64,000 nt of DNA from Pseudorhizobium banfieldiae (GTDB lineage Bacteria; Pseudomonadota; Alphaproteobacteria; Rhizobiales; Rhizobiaceae), in contig NZ_FO082820.1 of NCBI RefSeq assembly GCF_000967425.1, forward strand, positions 2,294,001-2,358,000. The letters are read 5' to 3'. Positions 17,814 through 26,641 of the stretch are shown piece by piece (position 1 is the first letter of the stretch; each line of letters begins with the position of its first letter). The notes beneath the pieces are model-generated. The model saw only the letters and a list, made by a program, of their open reading frames with translations, ran no database searches and was not told the DNA's origin. The translations under genes were made by a program, and so were the position numbers.

Positions 17814-18797
17814 ATGGGCAGACTCGTCGACGGTGAATGGCAGGACGTCTGGTATGACACGAAGGCGACGAAGGGACGCTTCAAGCGTTCAGAGTCCCGG
17901 TTCCGCAACTGGATCACCGCGGACGGCTCTGCCGGGCCGAGCGGCACCGGCGGGTTCAAGGCGGAGCCCGGACGCTATCACCTTTACGTCTCCTATGCCT
18001 GTCCGTGGGCGCACCGGACGCTGATCTTCCGCACGCTGAAGCAGCTCGAAGATCTGATATCGGTCTCGGTCGTCGACTACGTCATGCTGGAGAACGGCTG
18101 GGAATTCAGGCGTGGCAGCGGCTCGACCGGCGATGCGTTGTTCGCGGCCGATTTCCTCTACGAGGTCTACCTCAAGGCGGACCCGGACTATTCGGGCCGG
18201 GTCACCGTCCCGGTTCTCTGGGACAGGCAACAGCAGACGATCGTCTCGAACGAGAGCGCCGAAATCATCCGCATGTTCAACACCGCCTTCGACGATCTGA
18301 CCGGCTCGAGAGACGATTATTACCCGCCGGACCTGCGCCAGGAAATCGACGAGATCAACGCGCTCGTCTACGATACCGTCAACAATGGCGTCTACAAGGC
18401 GGGCTTCGCCACGACGCAGGAGGCCTACGAGGAGAACGTGGTCCCGCTGTTCGAGACACTCGACATGCTGGAGAAGCGCCTCGCCACCAGCCGCTATCTC
18501 TTCGGCGACAGGATCACGGAGGCCGACTGGCGTCTCTTCACGACGCTCGTCCGCTTCGATGCGGTCTATGTCGGTCACTTCAAGTGCAATATCCGCCGGA
18601 TCGCCGACTACCTCAACCTGAACGGCTATCTTCGCGATCTCTATCAGGTGCCGGGCGTGGCTGAGACCGTCCACTTCGATCATATCAAGGGCCACTATTA
18701 CCGCAGCCACAAGACCATCAATCCGACGGGCGTAGTTCCGCTCGGTCCAGCCTTGGATCTGGATGCGCCCCACGAGCGGGGCGGCATCGGCACCTGA
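17814..18797 (+). CDS. Glutathionyl-hydroquinone reductase (Xi-class GST, ECM4/YqjG type)
   Basis: 327 residues from the second of two adjacent ATGs; AGGAG lies 6 bp before it. LYVSYACPWAHRTLIFRTLK carries the catalytic Cys-Pro-Trp of Xi-class GSTs, which remove glutathione from glutathionyl-hydroquinones using a second glutathione. The thioredoxin fold is followed by VPVLWDRQQQTIVSNESAEI and the all-helical domain with NGVYKAGFATTQEAYEE and RITEADWRLFTTLVRFDAVY. Length and motifs are those of the whole family, and nothing is missing. It is single, with no nearby quinone pathway. Confidence 0.92.
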   Translation: MGRLVDGEWQDVWYDTKATKGRFKRSESRFRNWITADGSAGPSGTGGFKAEPGRYHLYVSYACPWAHRTLIFRTLKQLEDLISVSVVDYVMLENGWEFRRGSGSTGDALFAADFLYEVYLKADPDYSGRVTVPVLWDRQQQTIVSNESAEIIRMFNTAFDDLTGSRDDYYPPDLRQEIDEINALVYDTVNNGVYKAGFATTQEAYEENVVPLFETLDMLEKRLATSRYLFGDRITEADWRLFTTLVRFDAVYVGHFKCNIRRIADYLNLNGYLRDLYQVPGVAETVHFDHIKGHYYRSHKTINPTGVVPLGPALDLDAPHERGGIGT

Positions 18798-18798
18798 C

Positions 18799-19287
18799 CT
18801 ACCACATGTCCGATGGCGGCTCCTGCCCCGTCACTTCGCGAATCCGCCTGAGGGTGGCGGAGGTGACATCCTCGGGCAGTCGCTCGAGGTCAAAGAAGCC
18901 GCTTTCGGCAATCTCCCGGTCGGGCTTCCTGGGTTCCGTCTGCTCCACCTCGACCCGGTAGAAGAGGACGTGGTCACGCTTGCTGGCCCCGCGGTTGTAA
19001 TAGACGTGGAAAAGTTCCGGCGGCCCCGTCATCACCAGGTTGCCTTCCTCGCGCAGTTCCTTTTCCAGCGCGCCGAGCGCCGTTTCGTGCCGCTCGACCC
19101 CGCCGCCCGGAAGATACCATCCCGGCACATAGGTATGTCGCACCATGAAGATCCGCCCATCCCTGTCGAAGCAGGCGGCGCGGACGCCGAGCGTCATGCC
19201 TCGCCTGAGGAAGAAGAAGTGGTGGAACAGCCAGACCACCAGGCGGCTTCGCAGCCCGCTCACCTCTGGAATGCCCGGCCCTGACAT
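18799..19287 (-). CDS. NUDIX hydrolase with slightly degenerate Nudix box
   Basis: 162 residues. An N-terminal hydrophobic/basic segment (RLVVWLFHHFFFLRRGMTLG) is followed by VRAACFDRDGRIFMVRHTYV and PGWYLPGGGVERHETALGAL then EKELREEGNL, a Nudix helix in which the usual Arg before Glu is Lys and the final x-G is G-N. The catalytic Glu residues remain, so activity is plausible. The substrate is unknown. It is divergent from the metallophosphoesterase gene with only 64 bp between the starts, and its stop lies 2 bp from the convergent GST gene. Confidence 0.83.
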   Translation of the reverse strand: MSGPGIPEVSGLRSRLVVWLFHHFFFLRRGMTLGVRAACFDRDGRIFMVRHTYVPGWYLPGGGVERHETALGALEKELREEGNLVMTGPPELFHVYYNRGASKRDHVLFYRVEVEQTEPRKPDREIAESGFFDLERLPEDVTSATLRRIREVTGQEPPSDMW

Positions 19288-19351
19288 CTCACGTCCTCGT
19301 GTCTGGAGAAAAGGGATAACGAATTACCCGCTCATGCGTTATGTCTGCGAC

Positions 19352-20305
19352 ATGTTCAAGTTTGCCCATATCTCCGACATCCATCTCGGGCCGCTGCCAA
19401 AACTCACGCTCCGTGAGCTGTTCTCGAAGCGGATCACCGGCTTTGTGAACTGGCACCGGAACCGGCGCAAGCACCTCTTCGTCAATACGCTCGACCTGCT
19501 GTTGAGCGATCTGCGCACCCGCGAACCCGATCACCTCGTCATTACCGGCGATCTTGTCAACCTCGCGACCGGCATCGAAACGCGGCTGGCCGCCGAATGG
19601 CTCGAGACAATCGGCGATCCAACCGATACGACCGTCGTGCCAGGGAACCACGACGCCTACGTCCGGGGCGCTCACGACCGGTCCGTGAAGGCCTGGTACC
19701 CCTTCATCATCGGCGACGAGGGGACGCGTGACTGGGATGATGAGACGAAGGTCTTCCCGACCATCCGTCGCCGCGGTCCTGTCGCCATCATCGGCTGCTC
19801 GACATCCGTCGCCACGCCGCCCTTCTCGGCGTCCGGGTATTTCAGCCCGCGCCAGGCGCGCGAGACCGTCAACCTGCTGAAGAAGGCCGGCGATGAAGGC
19901 CTGTTCCGGGTCGTCCTCATCCATCACCCGCCGATCCATGGCGCTGCCTCCTCGCACAAGCGGATGATCGGCATCCGCCGTTTTGCTGCCGCCATTTCCA
20001 CCGGCGGCGCCGAGCTCGTTCTGCATGGCCATACCCATCTGAACACGGTCTACTGGCTGAAGAGCCAGAATGGCCAGGTGCCGGTGGTAGGCATCGCCTC
20101 CGCCTCGCAGGGACCGGGCGGCCACAAGCCCCGTGCGGCCTACAACCTCTTCACCCTGAGCGGCGAACCTGGGGCGTGGAACCTCGTCTGCGACCGTTAC
20201 GGACTGACGGAACCGGGCGACGCAGTGGCCCTTGACCACAGTCACCGCTTCTATGGCGAAGCGGTGCGACCGATGGCCGTGCCCGAAGCGGCAAGGATGA
20301 TTTGA
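19352..20305 (+). CDS. Metallophosphoesterase (calcineurin-like, class III phosphodiesterase type)
   Basis: 317 residues. All metal-binding motifs are present in order: AHISDIHLG (D-x-H), ITGDLVNL (GD), VVPGNHDAY (GNHD), LIHHPPIHG and LHGHTHLN (GHxH). It resembles the class III cyclic nucleotide phosphodiesterase / YfcE-Icc group; the natural substrate is not readable. I chose the ATG at 19352 (MFKFAHISDIHLG), the usual family start; ATG 19334 is the alternative. A 954-bp gene followed by an inverted repeat at 20318-20338 (TCGAAT/ATTCGA and GAATCG/CGATTC), which has no T-run and may be an operator rather than a terminator. Confidence 0.88.
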   Translation: MFKFAHISDIHLGPLPKLTLRELFSKRITGFVNWHRNRRKHLFVNTLDLLLSDLRTREPDHLVITGDLVNLATGIETRLAAEWLETIGDPTDTTVVPGNHDAYVRGAHDRSVKAWYPFIIGDEGTRDWDDETKVFPTIRRRGPVAIIGCSTSVATPPFSASGYFSPRQARETVNLLKKAGDEGLFRVVLIHHPPIHGAASSHKRMIGIRRFAAAISTGGAELVLHGHTHLNTVYWLKSQNGQVPVVGIASASQGPGGHKPRAAYNLFTLSGEPGAWNLVCDRYGLTEPGDAVALDHSHRFYGEAVRPMAVPEAARMI

Positions 20306-20365
20306 GGCACGAAGTTGTCGAATCGCCACATTCGATTCATAAATTCGGTCTAACCCGCCTCGAAC

Positions 20366-20842
20366 ATGAACCAAGGCTTTTTTCCTAGCATGGCGCAACC
20401 CGCTGCATCCATTGATCCGAGACGCGACCTGGTCTCCCTGCTTCCGCGCCTCCGGCGGTTCGCGTTGACCTTGGCCTCGGACGTTTCCGAGGCGGACGAT
20501 CTGGTACTCGGCGCCTGTTCGGCCGTGGTGGCAGATGGGCTGCCGGGCGATGCACCGAGGCTGGACCTCCACCTCTTCGCCGCCATTCGAACGCTCGCCA
20601 ACGCCCATGCCGGCACGTCACCCAAAAGCGGAGCGTCGGCGCCCTCAAGGTGCCAGTCGCTTGTCCTTACTGCTCCGTTTAACCTTGCCGTAAGCTTCCT
20701 GCTCGTCGAAGTGGAAGGCCTGTCATATGCCGAGGCTGCCGATGTCCTCGACATATCGAGCGATGCAGTCGCGTTGCAGCTCTGCGAGGCTCGCCTCTAT
20801 TTCTCCACCCTCCCCTCGGACGTGACGGAGAGACGAGCGTGA
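20366..20842 (+). CDS. Divergent ECF-type RNA polymerase sigma factor
   Basis: 158 residues. Residues 20-55 look like sigma region 2 (RRDLVSLLPRLRRFALTLAS, DVSEADDLVLGACSAV) and residues 108-150 like region 4 with an HTH (LLVEVEGLSYAEAADVLDIS, SDAVALQLCEARLYF). The conservation is weaker than in typical ECF factors. The gene is directly followed, with a GTGA overlap, by a single-pass membrane protein in the position of an anti-sigma factor, which supports the call. The start at 20366 has no good ribosome site; ATG 20390 (MAQPAAS) is equally possible. Confidence 0.75.
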   Translation: MNQGFFPSMAQPAASIDPRRDLVSLLPRLRRFALTLASDVSEADDLVLGACSAVVADGLPGDAPRLDLHLFAAIRTLANAHAGTSPKSGASAPSRCQSLVLTAPFNLAVSFLLVEVEGLSYAEAADVLDISSDAVALQLCEARLYFSTLPSDVTERRA

Positions 20843-21645
20843 AGCAGTCCAGAGACACCCACGCATCCAGGCTGGCCGCCAGTCGACAGCTCGATGGTGA
20901 ACTCGCGGACGCAGATCTCGACCTCGCCGAACAGAAGGCCCACCTGCACCAAGCGCAGGAGGCTCTGAAGCTCGGAAACCTCCGTGGCCGTGAGATCTTC
21001 GAGGACCTACTCAAGGAGCCGGTGCCCCTCGATCTTGTTCGCCGGATCAGGACGAGCCCGCAGGCCCGGAAGGCGGTCCGGCTCCCCTCGCCGCGTCGGC
21101 AGGCGAAGCTGACCCTTCCCCGCGTGGCGGCCGCCTTTCTCCTGACCTTCGTGCTCGGCGGCGGCCTCGGTTACATGCTCGCGTTGAAGCCTGCGTCGGC
21201 CGTCTCGACCCTGATCGCCGATGCCGGAGACGCATGGCTGGACGACGTCGTCGCCCACTATCGGACGTTCTCGCGGATGGACGGCCGGCTTGCGGAACTG
21301 CCTGCGTCCGAGCCGGCGGCTATCATCGAATGGCTGCTGGGCAATACCGGGGTAAACTTCCGCATTCCCGACCTGTCGGACAACGGACTGGCTTTCGAAG
21401 GCGCGCGCATGCTGGTGGCAGGCGGAATGCCCGTCGGCCAGCTGGTCTATACATCCGGCGAGGGAGAGGTCATCAGTCTGCTCTTCCGCAAGAACCGACC
21501 CGATGAAGACGGGTTCTCCGAACTGATCCGCGACAACATCGCGCTAGTATCGTGGAGAAGCGCAACCGCGACCTATGTCGTGGTCGGCCCCTCCTCCGCA
21601 GCGTCGCTCGATGAGATTGCCGCCAAGGCTGCCGGGCTGATCTGA
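20839..21645 (+). CDS. Membrane-bound anti-sigma factor-like protein
   Basis: 268 residues, GTG start overlapping the sigma gene stop (GTGA). The N-terminal 90 residues are soluble and helical (ASRQLDGELADADLDLAEQK, LKEPVPLDLVRRIRTSP), one membrane helix lies near 92-112 (RVAAAFLLTFVLGGGLGYML), and the remainder is periplasmic with a beta-rich sensor-like part. The ZAS zinc motif HxxxCxxC is absent. Topology and gene order make it the likely partner that holds the upstream sigma factor at the membrane. The signal it senses is unknown. Confidence 0.75.
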   Translation: MKQSRDTHASRLAASRQLDGELADADLDLAEQKAHLHQAQEALKLGNLRGREIFEDLLKEPVPLDLVRRIRTSPQARKAVRLPSPRRQAKLTLPRVAAAFLLTFVLGGGLGYMLALKPASAVSTLIADAGDAWLDDVVAHYRTFSRMDGRLAELPASEPAAIIEWLLGNTGVNFRIPDLSDNGLAFEGARMLVAGGMPVGQLVYTSGEGEVISLLFRKNRPDEDGFSELIRDNIALVSWRSATATYVVVGPSSAASLDEIAAKAAGLI

Positions 21646-21652
21646 TCGTGCG

Positions 21653-22434
21653 TCAGCCGGCCCGAGCGATCGTTTCTCGGATGGCGCTCGCCACGTCCAG
21701 CGGGCGCTCTTCGACCAGCATGTGACCTGTTTCGGTTAGCTTCCGGACCTGAACATTCGCTGGCAGTCTTTCGACCTGCGCGACCGGGAGAACGGGATCG
21801 GCATTGCCCCACAGAACGGTGATCGGCAGGGCAAGCGCCCCAGCGCGCCAACCGGTAAGACGCCCTGCGTCCGTCCCGCGGCATCGACCAGGATGACATC
21901 CAGGATGGCAGCGAGCGCAGCACGTGCTTCGGCAGGCGCCCGGGCCTCCAGCAAGGCGGCAACGCTGCGACGATCCACCGGATGATCCGGGGCGCACATC
22001 TCCTGCAGAACAGCCGCCATGGTCTCATGGTCATCTGCCGCAGCATAGTGGCGCAACAGAGCTCCATTGATAGCCGGTGCAAACCCGCCCGGCGCCAGAA
22101 GCGTCAGGCTTGCCACGCTCTCTGGCTGCCGCAGGGCGAGCAGTGCGGCCACCGCCCCACCCATGGAATGTCCCACCAGATGAAACCGCGGAATGCCCCG
22201 CTGCTGCAGGGCCTGACCTACGGCCTTCGCCATGGAGCCTGCACCACCGGCCCGCACACTCAGCGAGCCGCCATGTCCGGGCAGGTCGAAGGCGAGGACC
22301 TGGCGTTCTGTCGCCAATTTCGGTGCCAGCGCGTGCCAGATGGCGGCGCTGCCGCCGAAGCCGTGGAGCAGGACCAGCGGAAGCGCCTCGGCATCCGTCC
22401 CGCCCCATCTCTCGCAATGCAGTATACTGCTCAG
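21653..22434 (-). pseudogene. Frameshifted alpha/beta hydrolase downstream of leuA
   Basis: A complete alpha/beta hydrolase can be read only in two frames. The first carries LPLVLLHGFGGSAAIWH, VLAFDLPGHGGS and the nucleophile elbow HLVGHSMGGA. Near 21865-21885 the frame must shift (one base appears deleted) to continue with ALPITVLWGNADPVLP (Asp) and LTETGHMLVEERP (His). The 5' end is also altered: in frame there is no ATG, only CTG at 22432-22434 overlapping the leuA stop as CTGA, exactly where an ATGA overlap would be expected. Two independent lesions favour a true pseudogene over a sequencing error. The substrate is unknown. Confidence 0.72.
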
Positions 22435-24149
22435 CGCTTCGCCGCCCGCTCTTCCAGCACGCGATTGGCCGCTGACACGATCGCCTCGAGCGACGCCGCG
22501 ACGATGTTCTTGTTGATGCCTGCCCCGAACAGCTTCCCGCCCGGATGCTCGACCTCGACATAGGCGATAGCCGACGCGTTCGAGCCATGCTGGAGCGAGT
22601 GCTCGGAATAATCATTCACCGAAAGCTCGATTCCCAGGTAGGTGGAAAGCGCATTGATGAAACCATCAATCGGCCCCGTACCCGTCCCCTCGATCCGCTT
22701 GGTCTCGCCGCCATCGGTAATCTCCGCCGCCACGATCCGCACACCCTTGTGGTCGGTGCCGGCAGGATAGGTGTGATGATCCACGAATTTCAGCCGCCCG
22801 CCGGGCTGCTCCACGTAGCGCTCGATGAACCGGTCATAGATGCGCTTGGCAGGAAGCTCCACGCCCTCTTCATCGGTAATGCGCTGGATATCCTCGCGGA
22901 ACTCCACCTGCAGGTTGCGCGGCAGGTTCAGCCCGTAGTCCTCCTGGAGGATATAGGCGATGCCGCCCTTGCCCGACTGCGAGTTGATGCGGATGATCGC
23001 CTCGTAGGAGCGGCCGACGTCCTGCGGGTCGATCGGCAGGTAGGGCACTTCCCAGACCGGCGAATTGGCCTTGCGGATTGCCTTCATTCCCTTGTTGATG
23101 GCGTCTTGGTGCGAGCCGGAGAAGGCCGTGTAGACCAGCTCGCCCACATAGGGGTGGCGCTCCGGAATCGTCATCTCGTTGGAATACTCGTAGACGGCCT
23201 TGATCCGCTCAATGTCGGTGCAGTCCAGTTCCGGATCGACGCCCTGCGTGTACATGTTGAGCGCCAGTGTCACGATGTCGACATTGCCGGTCCGCTCGCC
23301 ATTGCCGAACAGGGTGCCCTCCACGCGATCTGCGCCAGCCATCAGCCCTAGTTCGGTGGCCGCGATGCCGGTGCCCCGGTCATTGTGCGGATGCAGCGAT
23401 ACGATGATGTTCTCGCGGTTGTCGATGTTGCGGCACATCCACTCGATCTGGTCGGCATAGATGTTCGGCGTCGCCATCTCGACCGTGGACGGCAGGTTGA
23501 GGATCAGCTTGTTGTCCGCCGTCGGCTTCACCTCGGCGATGACCGCGTTGCAGATTTCCAGCGCGACTTCCAACTCGGTCCCGGTGAAGCTTTCCGGAGA
23601 GTATTCGAAGCGATAGCCGCCGCCGGCCTTGGCCGCCATGTCGGTGATCATCTTCGCCGCATCCACCGCGATCTGCTTGATCCCGGCCACGTCCTTGCCG
23701 AACACGACGCGCCGCTGCAGCTCCGAGGTCGAGTTGTAGAAATGGATGATCGGGCGATGCGCGCCTTCCAGCGCCTCGAAGGTACGGGTGATCAGCTCCG
23801 GCCGGCACTGGACCAGGACCTGCAGCGACACGTCCTGCGGCACCCCGCCCTCTTCCACGCACCAGCGCGCAAAGTCGAAATCCGTCTGCGAGGCGGAGGG
23901 GAAGCCGATCTCGATTTCCTTGAAGCCCATGTCGAGCAGCAGCTTGAACATGCGCGCCTTGCGGTCGTGGCCCATCGGGTTGACCAGCGACTGGTTGCCG
24001 TCGCGCAGGTCGACGGAACACCAGATCGGCGCCTTGTCGATTGTCTTCGACGGCCAGGTACGGTCAGGAATATTGATCTGCGGATAGGGCCGGTACTTCA
24101 TTGCCGCGTCCGGCATGCCCTCGGCTGAAATGGGGGTTTTCGCATCCAT
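22431..24149 (-). CDS. leuA: 2-isopropylmalate synthase
   Basis: 572 residues, the long LeuA form found in rhizobia and actinobacteria. It condenses acetyl-CoA with 2-ketoisovalerate, the first step of leucine synthesis. The TIM barrel starts with APIWCSVDLRDGNQSLVNPM and contains IVSLHPHNDRGTG, the metal-binding HxH region. The C-terminal LeuA dimer/leucine feedback domain is present (YLGIELSVNDYSEHSLQHGS). The start MDAKTPIS at 24149 has GAGAAGAG upstream. A decayed hydrolase follows, apparently once coupled to its stop codon. Confidence 0.95.
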   Translation of the reverse strand: MDAKTPISAEGMPDAAMKYRPYPQINIPDRTWPSKTIDKAPIWCSVDLRDGNQSLVNPMGHDRKARMFKLLLDMGFKEIEIGFPSASQTDFDFARWCVEEGGVPQDVSLQVLVQCRPELITRTFEALEGAHRPIIHFYNSTSELQRRVVFGKDVAGIKQIAVDAAKMITDMAAKAGGGYRFEYSPESFTGTELEVALEICNAVIAEVKPTADNKLILNLPSTVEMATPNIYADQIEWMCRNIDNRENIIVSLHPHNDRGTGIAATELGLMAGADRVEGTLFGNGERTGNVDIVTLALNMYTQGVDPELDCTDIERIKAVYEYSNEMTIPERHPYVGELVYTAFSGSHQDAINKGMKAIRKANSPVWEVPYLPIDPQDVGRSYEAIIRINSQSGKGGIAYILQEDYGLNLPRNLQVEFREDIQRITDEEGVELPAKRIYDRFIERYVEQPGGRLKFVDHHTYPAGTDHKGVRIVAAEITDGGETKRIEGTGTGPIDGFINALSTYLGIELSVNDYSEHSLQHGSNASAIAYVEVEHPGGKLFGAGINKNIVAASLEAIVSAANRVLEERAAKR

Positions 24150-24477
24150 TGTCGTCGTCTCTTCTCGCTCACGCACCGCTGGCATTTGCCGCTGCAGATG
24201 CGGACCCTATCGGGTCTTCAGGTGTCGATATTGATTGATTGTGAGAGGAGCTCTTGCGCCGGCAGGCTTTTCGGCCGCCGGGCGCTCCTCAACGGACCCG
24301 GCAACCGCGCGTAAGGTCGAGGCTAAGAAGCGAGAGAGGCGCGAGAACCGTCACCCCGGCTGCGATGCAGCGGGTGGCAAAACGGTCGGACATGATCGCG
24401 CCTGTCATGGTCATCGGCGAATCTATACGCCGAGAGGGCAGCCCTGACAAGGCGGAGGACGTCATTCCGGTACGCCC
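24150..24477. other. Intergenic region upstream of leuA, no gene seen
   Basis: This 328-bp stretch separates benE (ending at 24478) from leuA. A short hairpin, GACCC (24203-24207) with GGGTC (24212-24216), lies about 55 bp before the leuA start. I searched the leuA-sense strand for a leader peptide with clustered Leu codons and found only two adjacent CTC codons with no start codon, so I do not call attenuation. No T-box or other riboswitch core is apparent. Confidence 0.5.
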
Positions 24478-25662
24478 TCACCTGGCACGTCGTGCCATCA
24501 CCCGCTGCAGCCCCATCATCAGCCCGCCGGCAACCAGCCCCCAGAAGGCGCCGGAAATGCCGGCAAACGAGACGCCGGATGCGGTGATCAGGAAGGTAAC
24601 CGCCGCCGCCTCGCGCGCCTCCGGCTCCCTGAAGGCGGCCACGGCCGACCCCGAAAACGCGCCAATCAATGCCAATCCTGCCACCGCCTGGATGAGGATC
24701 GGCGGAGCGAGCGATACGAAGGCTGTCACTGCCCCCGCCAGCAGGCCGAGCACAACATAGCCGATGCCGCCAATGATCGCCGCCCAGTAACGCCTGGCAG
24801 GGTCGGGATGCGCATCCTCGCCTGCGCACATGGCAGCCGTGATGGCGGCGAGATTGACTGCGTGTCCCCCGAACGGTGCCGACAGCAGCGAGAAGACCCC
24901 CGTGGTCGCGAACAGCGGACCCGGGTTTGGCTCGTAGTGGTTGACCTTCAGCACAGCGATACCCGGAATGTTCTGCGACGCCATGGTGACGATGAAGAGC
25001 GGCAGCGCGATCGAAATCAGCGCCGGCAGTGTGAAGAGAGGCGCTACGAATTCCACCGGCGGCGCCAGCGACTGCGACCACTCGGCCATCGCCCCCTCGG
25101 GCAGTTCGACACCGAAGACCATGACTGCGACGAAAGCCGCAAGCGCTGCCGGGACGGCGAAGAGCCGCTTCACCATCAGCACCGCCGCCCATGCCACAAG
25201 GATCGGCAGCCCGAGCAGCGGATCGAAAGCGATCGCCTTGAACGGTGCAAAGCAGAGGCCGAGGATAACGCCGGAAAGCATGGCATTGGCAAGCGGTGCC
25301 GGAATGGACGCCACCGCCCGGCCGAGCGGCCTGAACAGGCCGGCGAAGACAATCATCACCGCGCAGACAAGGAAGGCGCCGACGGCGGCTGGAAAGCCCC
25401 CGTCGACTGCACCTGCTGTCGCAAGCAGTGCCGCCCCCGGCGTGGACCAGGCGGTCGACACCGGCAGCTTCGTCCAAGCGCTGAGCACTATGGCGCAAAC
25501 CCCCATCGAGACCGAAAGCGCCATCACCCCCGAAGCCGCTTCATAATCCGTGGCGCCGACGCCCTTCAGCCCTTGGAGCACTACCGCAAAAGAACTGGCA
25601 AAGCCGACAAAGGCAGTCAGGCAGCCCATGAAGAAGCTCTGAAGCGAAAGGTCTTTGAGCAT
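24478..25662 (-). CDS. BenE-family benzoate:H+ symporter-like transporter
   Basis: 394 residues with 11-12 hydrophobic helices. The family pattern is clear: FFMGCLTAFVGFASSFAVVL at the N-terminus, LPVSTAWSTPGAALLATAG, and ASQNIPGIAVLKVNHYEPNP followed by APFGGHAVNLAAITAAMCAG. BenE imports benzoate by proton symport in known members. No benzoate catabolic genes lie nearby, so the real substrate may differ. The start is the ATG at 25662. Transcription would read toward leuA. Confidence 0.88.
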   Translation of the reverse strand: MLKDLSLQSFFMGCLTAFVGFASSFAVVLQGLKGVGATDYEAASGVMALSVSMGVCAIVLSAWTKLPVSTAWSTPGAALLATAGAVDGGFPAAVGAFLVCAVMIVFAGLFRPLGRAVASIPAPLANAMLSGVILGLCFAPFKAIAFDPLLGLPILVAWAAVLMVKRLFAVPAALAAFVAVMVFGVELPEGAMAEWSQSLAPPVEFVAPLFTLPALISIALPLFIVTMASQNIPGIAVLKVNHYEPNPGPLFATTGVFSLLSAPFGGHAVNLAAITAAMCAGEDAHPDPARRYWAAIIGGIGYVVLGLLAGAVTAFVSLAPPILIQAVAGLALIGAFSGSAVAAFREPEAREAAAVTFLITASGVSFAGISGAFWGLVAGGLMMGLQRVMARRAR

Positions 25663-25781
25663 GAGGGACTCAGGAAAAGCGATTGAAGAACACGCTTATC
25701 GAGCAAAGCTGACGGGTCTTGGCAAGCCAACCCGGCTCGCCAGCAGTTCGGCTCCGTCGGCTGTCAGGTTGCAGCCAAACG

Positions 25782-25813
25782 AAAAGCCCCGTCAGCGGAG
25801 GCCGACGGGGCTT
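25782..25813 (-). terminator. Rho-independent terminator after clpP
   Basis: Stem AGCCCCGTC (25785-25793) with GACGGGGCT (25804-25812), extended by two more pairs. On the minus strand it is followed by TTTT (25782-25785). It lies 26 bp past the clpP stop. Confidence 0.85.
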
Positions 25814-25838
25814 GATATCTGCATCTGACCTGGAAGTG

Positions 25839-26462
25839 TCAGCCGATCTCGGACTGGTTCACGACGACCCGGGAAGCGAGCCCGTAGGCCACGCCCTCTT
25901 CCGCCGAAAGCCAGTAGTCGCGGTCGATGTCCTTGGCGATCTTCTCTTCGCTCTGGCCGGTGGCCTTGGCGAAGATCTTGATCAGCCGCTCGTTCATCTT
26001 GATGATCTCGCGAGCCTGGATTTCGATGTCGGAGGCCATGCCGCGCGTGCCGCCGGACGGTTGGTGCAGGAGGAAGCGCGTGTTCGGAAGCGCAATGCGG
26101 CGCTCCTTCGGTGCAGCCACGTAGATCAGCGCACCGGCGGAGGCGACCCAGCCCGTGCCGATCATCCATACCTTCGGCTTGATGAACTTGATCATGTCAT
26201 GGATCGAGTCTCCCGATTCCACGTGACCGCCCGGCGAATTGACGTAGATGCGGATGTCTTCATCGCTGGCTGCGGCAAGAGCCACGAGCTGCGTGTTGAC
26301 CTTCTGCGCCAGTTCCTGGGTGATCGGACCATAGATGAAGATCGAACGCGACTTGAAGAGGTTCGCTTCCGTTTCCTTGCCGAGCGGCAATTCCTTGACC
26401 TTGTCGTCGTCGTTTTCGTCGTTCATCAGCATCTCCAGTATGGGATTTGTCTTCACGGACAT
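25839..26462 (-). CDS. clpP: ATP-dependent Clp protease proteolytic subunit (ClpP paralogue)
   Basis: 207 residues, serine peptidase of family S14. The catalytic triad is in place: Ser109 in [13 protein letters not shown], His133 in [10 protein letters not shown] and Asp182. The nucleophile motif SAGA replaces the usual SMGA, and the N-terminus ([20 protein letters not shown]) is acidic, marking one of the rhizobial ClpP paralogues rather than the main ClpP1. [20 protein letters not shown] is conserved. No clpX or clpA is adjacent. The start at 26462 has GAAGG at 5 bp; a longer frame to 26531 lacks family similarity. Confidence 0.92.
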   Translation of the reverse strand: MSVKTNPILEMLMNDENDDDKVKELPLGKETEANLFKSRSIFIYGPITQELAQKVNTQLVALAAASDEDIRIYVNSPGGHVESGDSIHDMIKFIKPKVWMIGTGWVASAGALIYVAAPKERRIALPNTRFLLHQPSGGTRGMASDIEIQAREIIKMNERLIKIFAKATGQSEEKIAKDIDRDYWLSAEEGVAYGLASRVVVNQSEIG

Positions 26463-26641
26463 AATGCCTTCGTGCCGGTAAAACAATGCGCGAAACCCAC
26501 TAAGGTGAATGACGTAGGTGCAGCGCCTCACCGGGTCTGTACCGGCATGGACACGCGCCCTTAGCCTGTCTTATCGTGTCCGCCGATATTGCTGCCTCGC
26601 GCCTGACAGGGTCCGAGGTGCCTTCCAGAGGGGTCAAAGAG

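Noticed and set aside
24150..24477. Leucine attenuator leader peptide before leuA
   Set aside because: No start codon with clustered Leu codons and no terminator-antiterminator pair; only a 5-bp hairpin.
26463..26641. B12 riboswitch before the HupE/UreJ gene
   Set aside because: The short gap lacks a recognisable B12-box sequence or its core helices.
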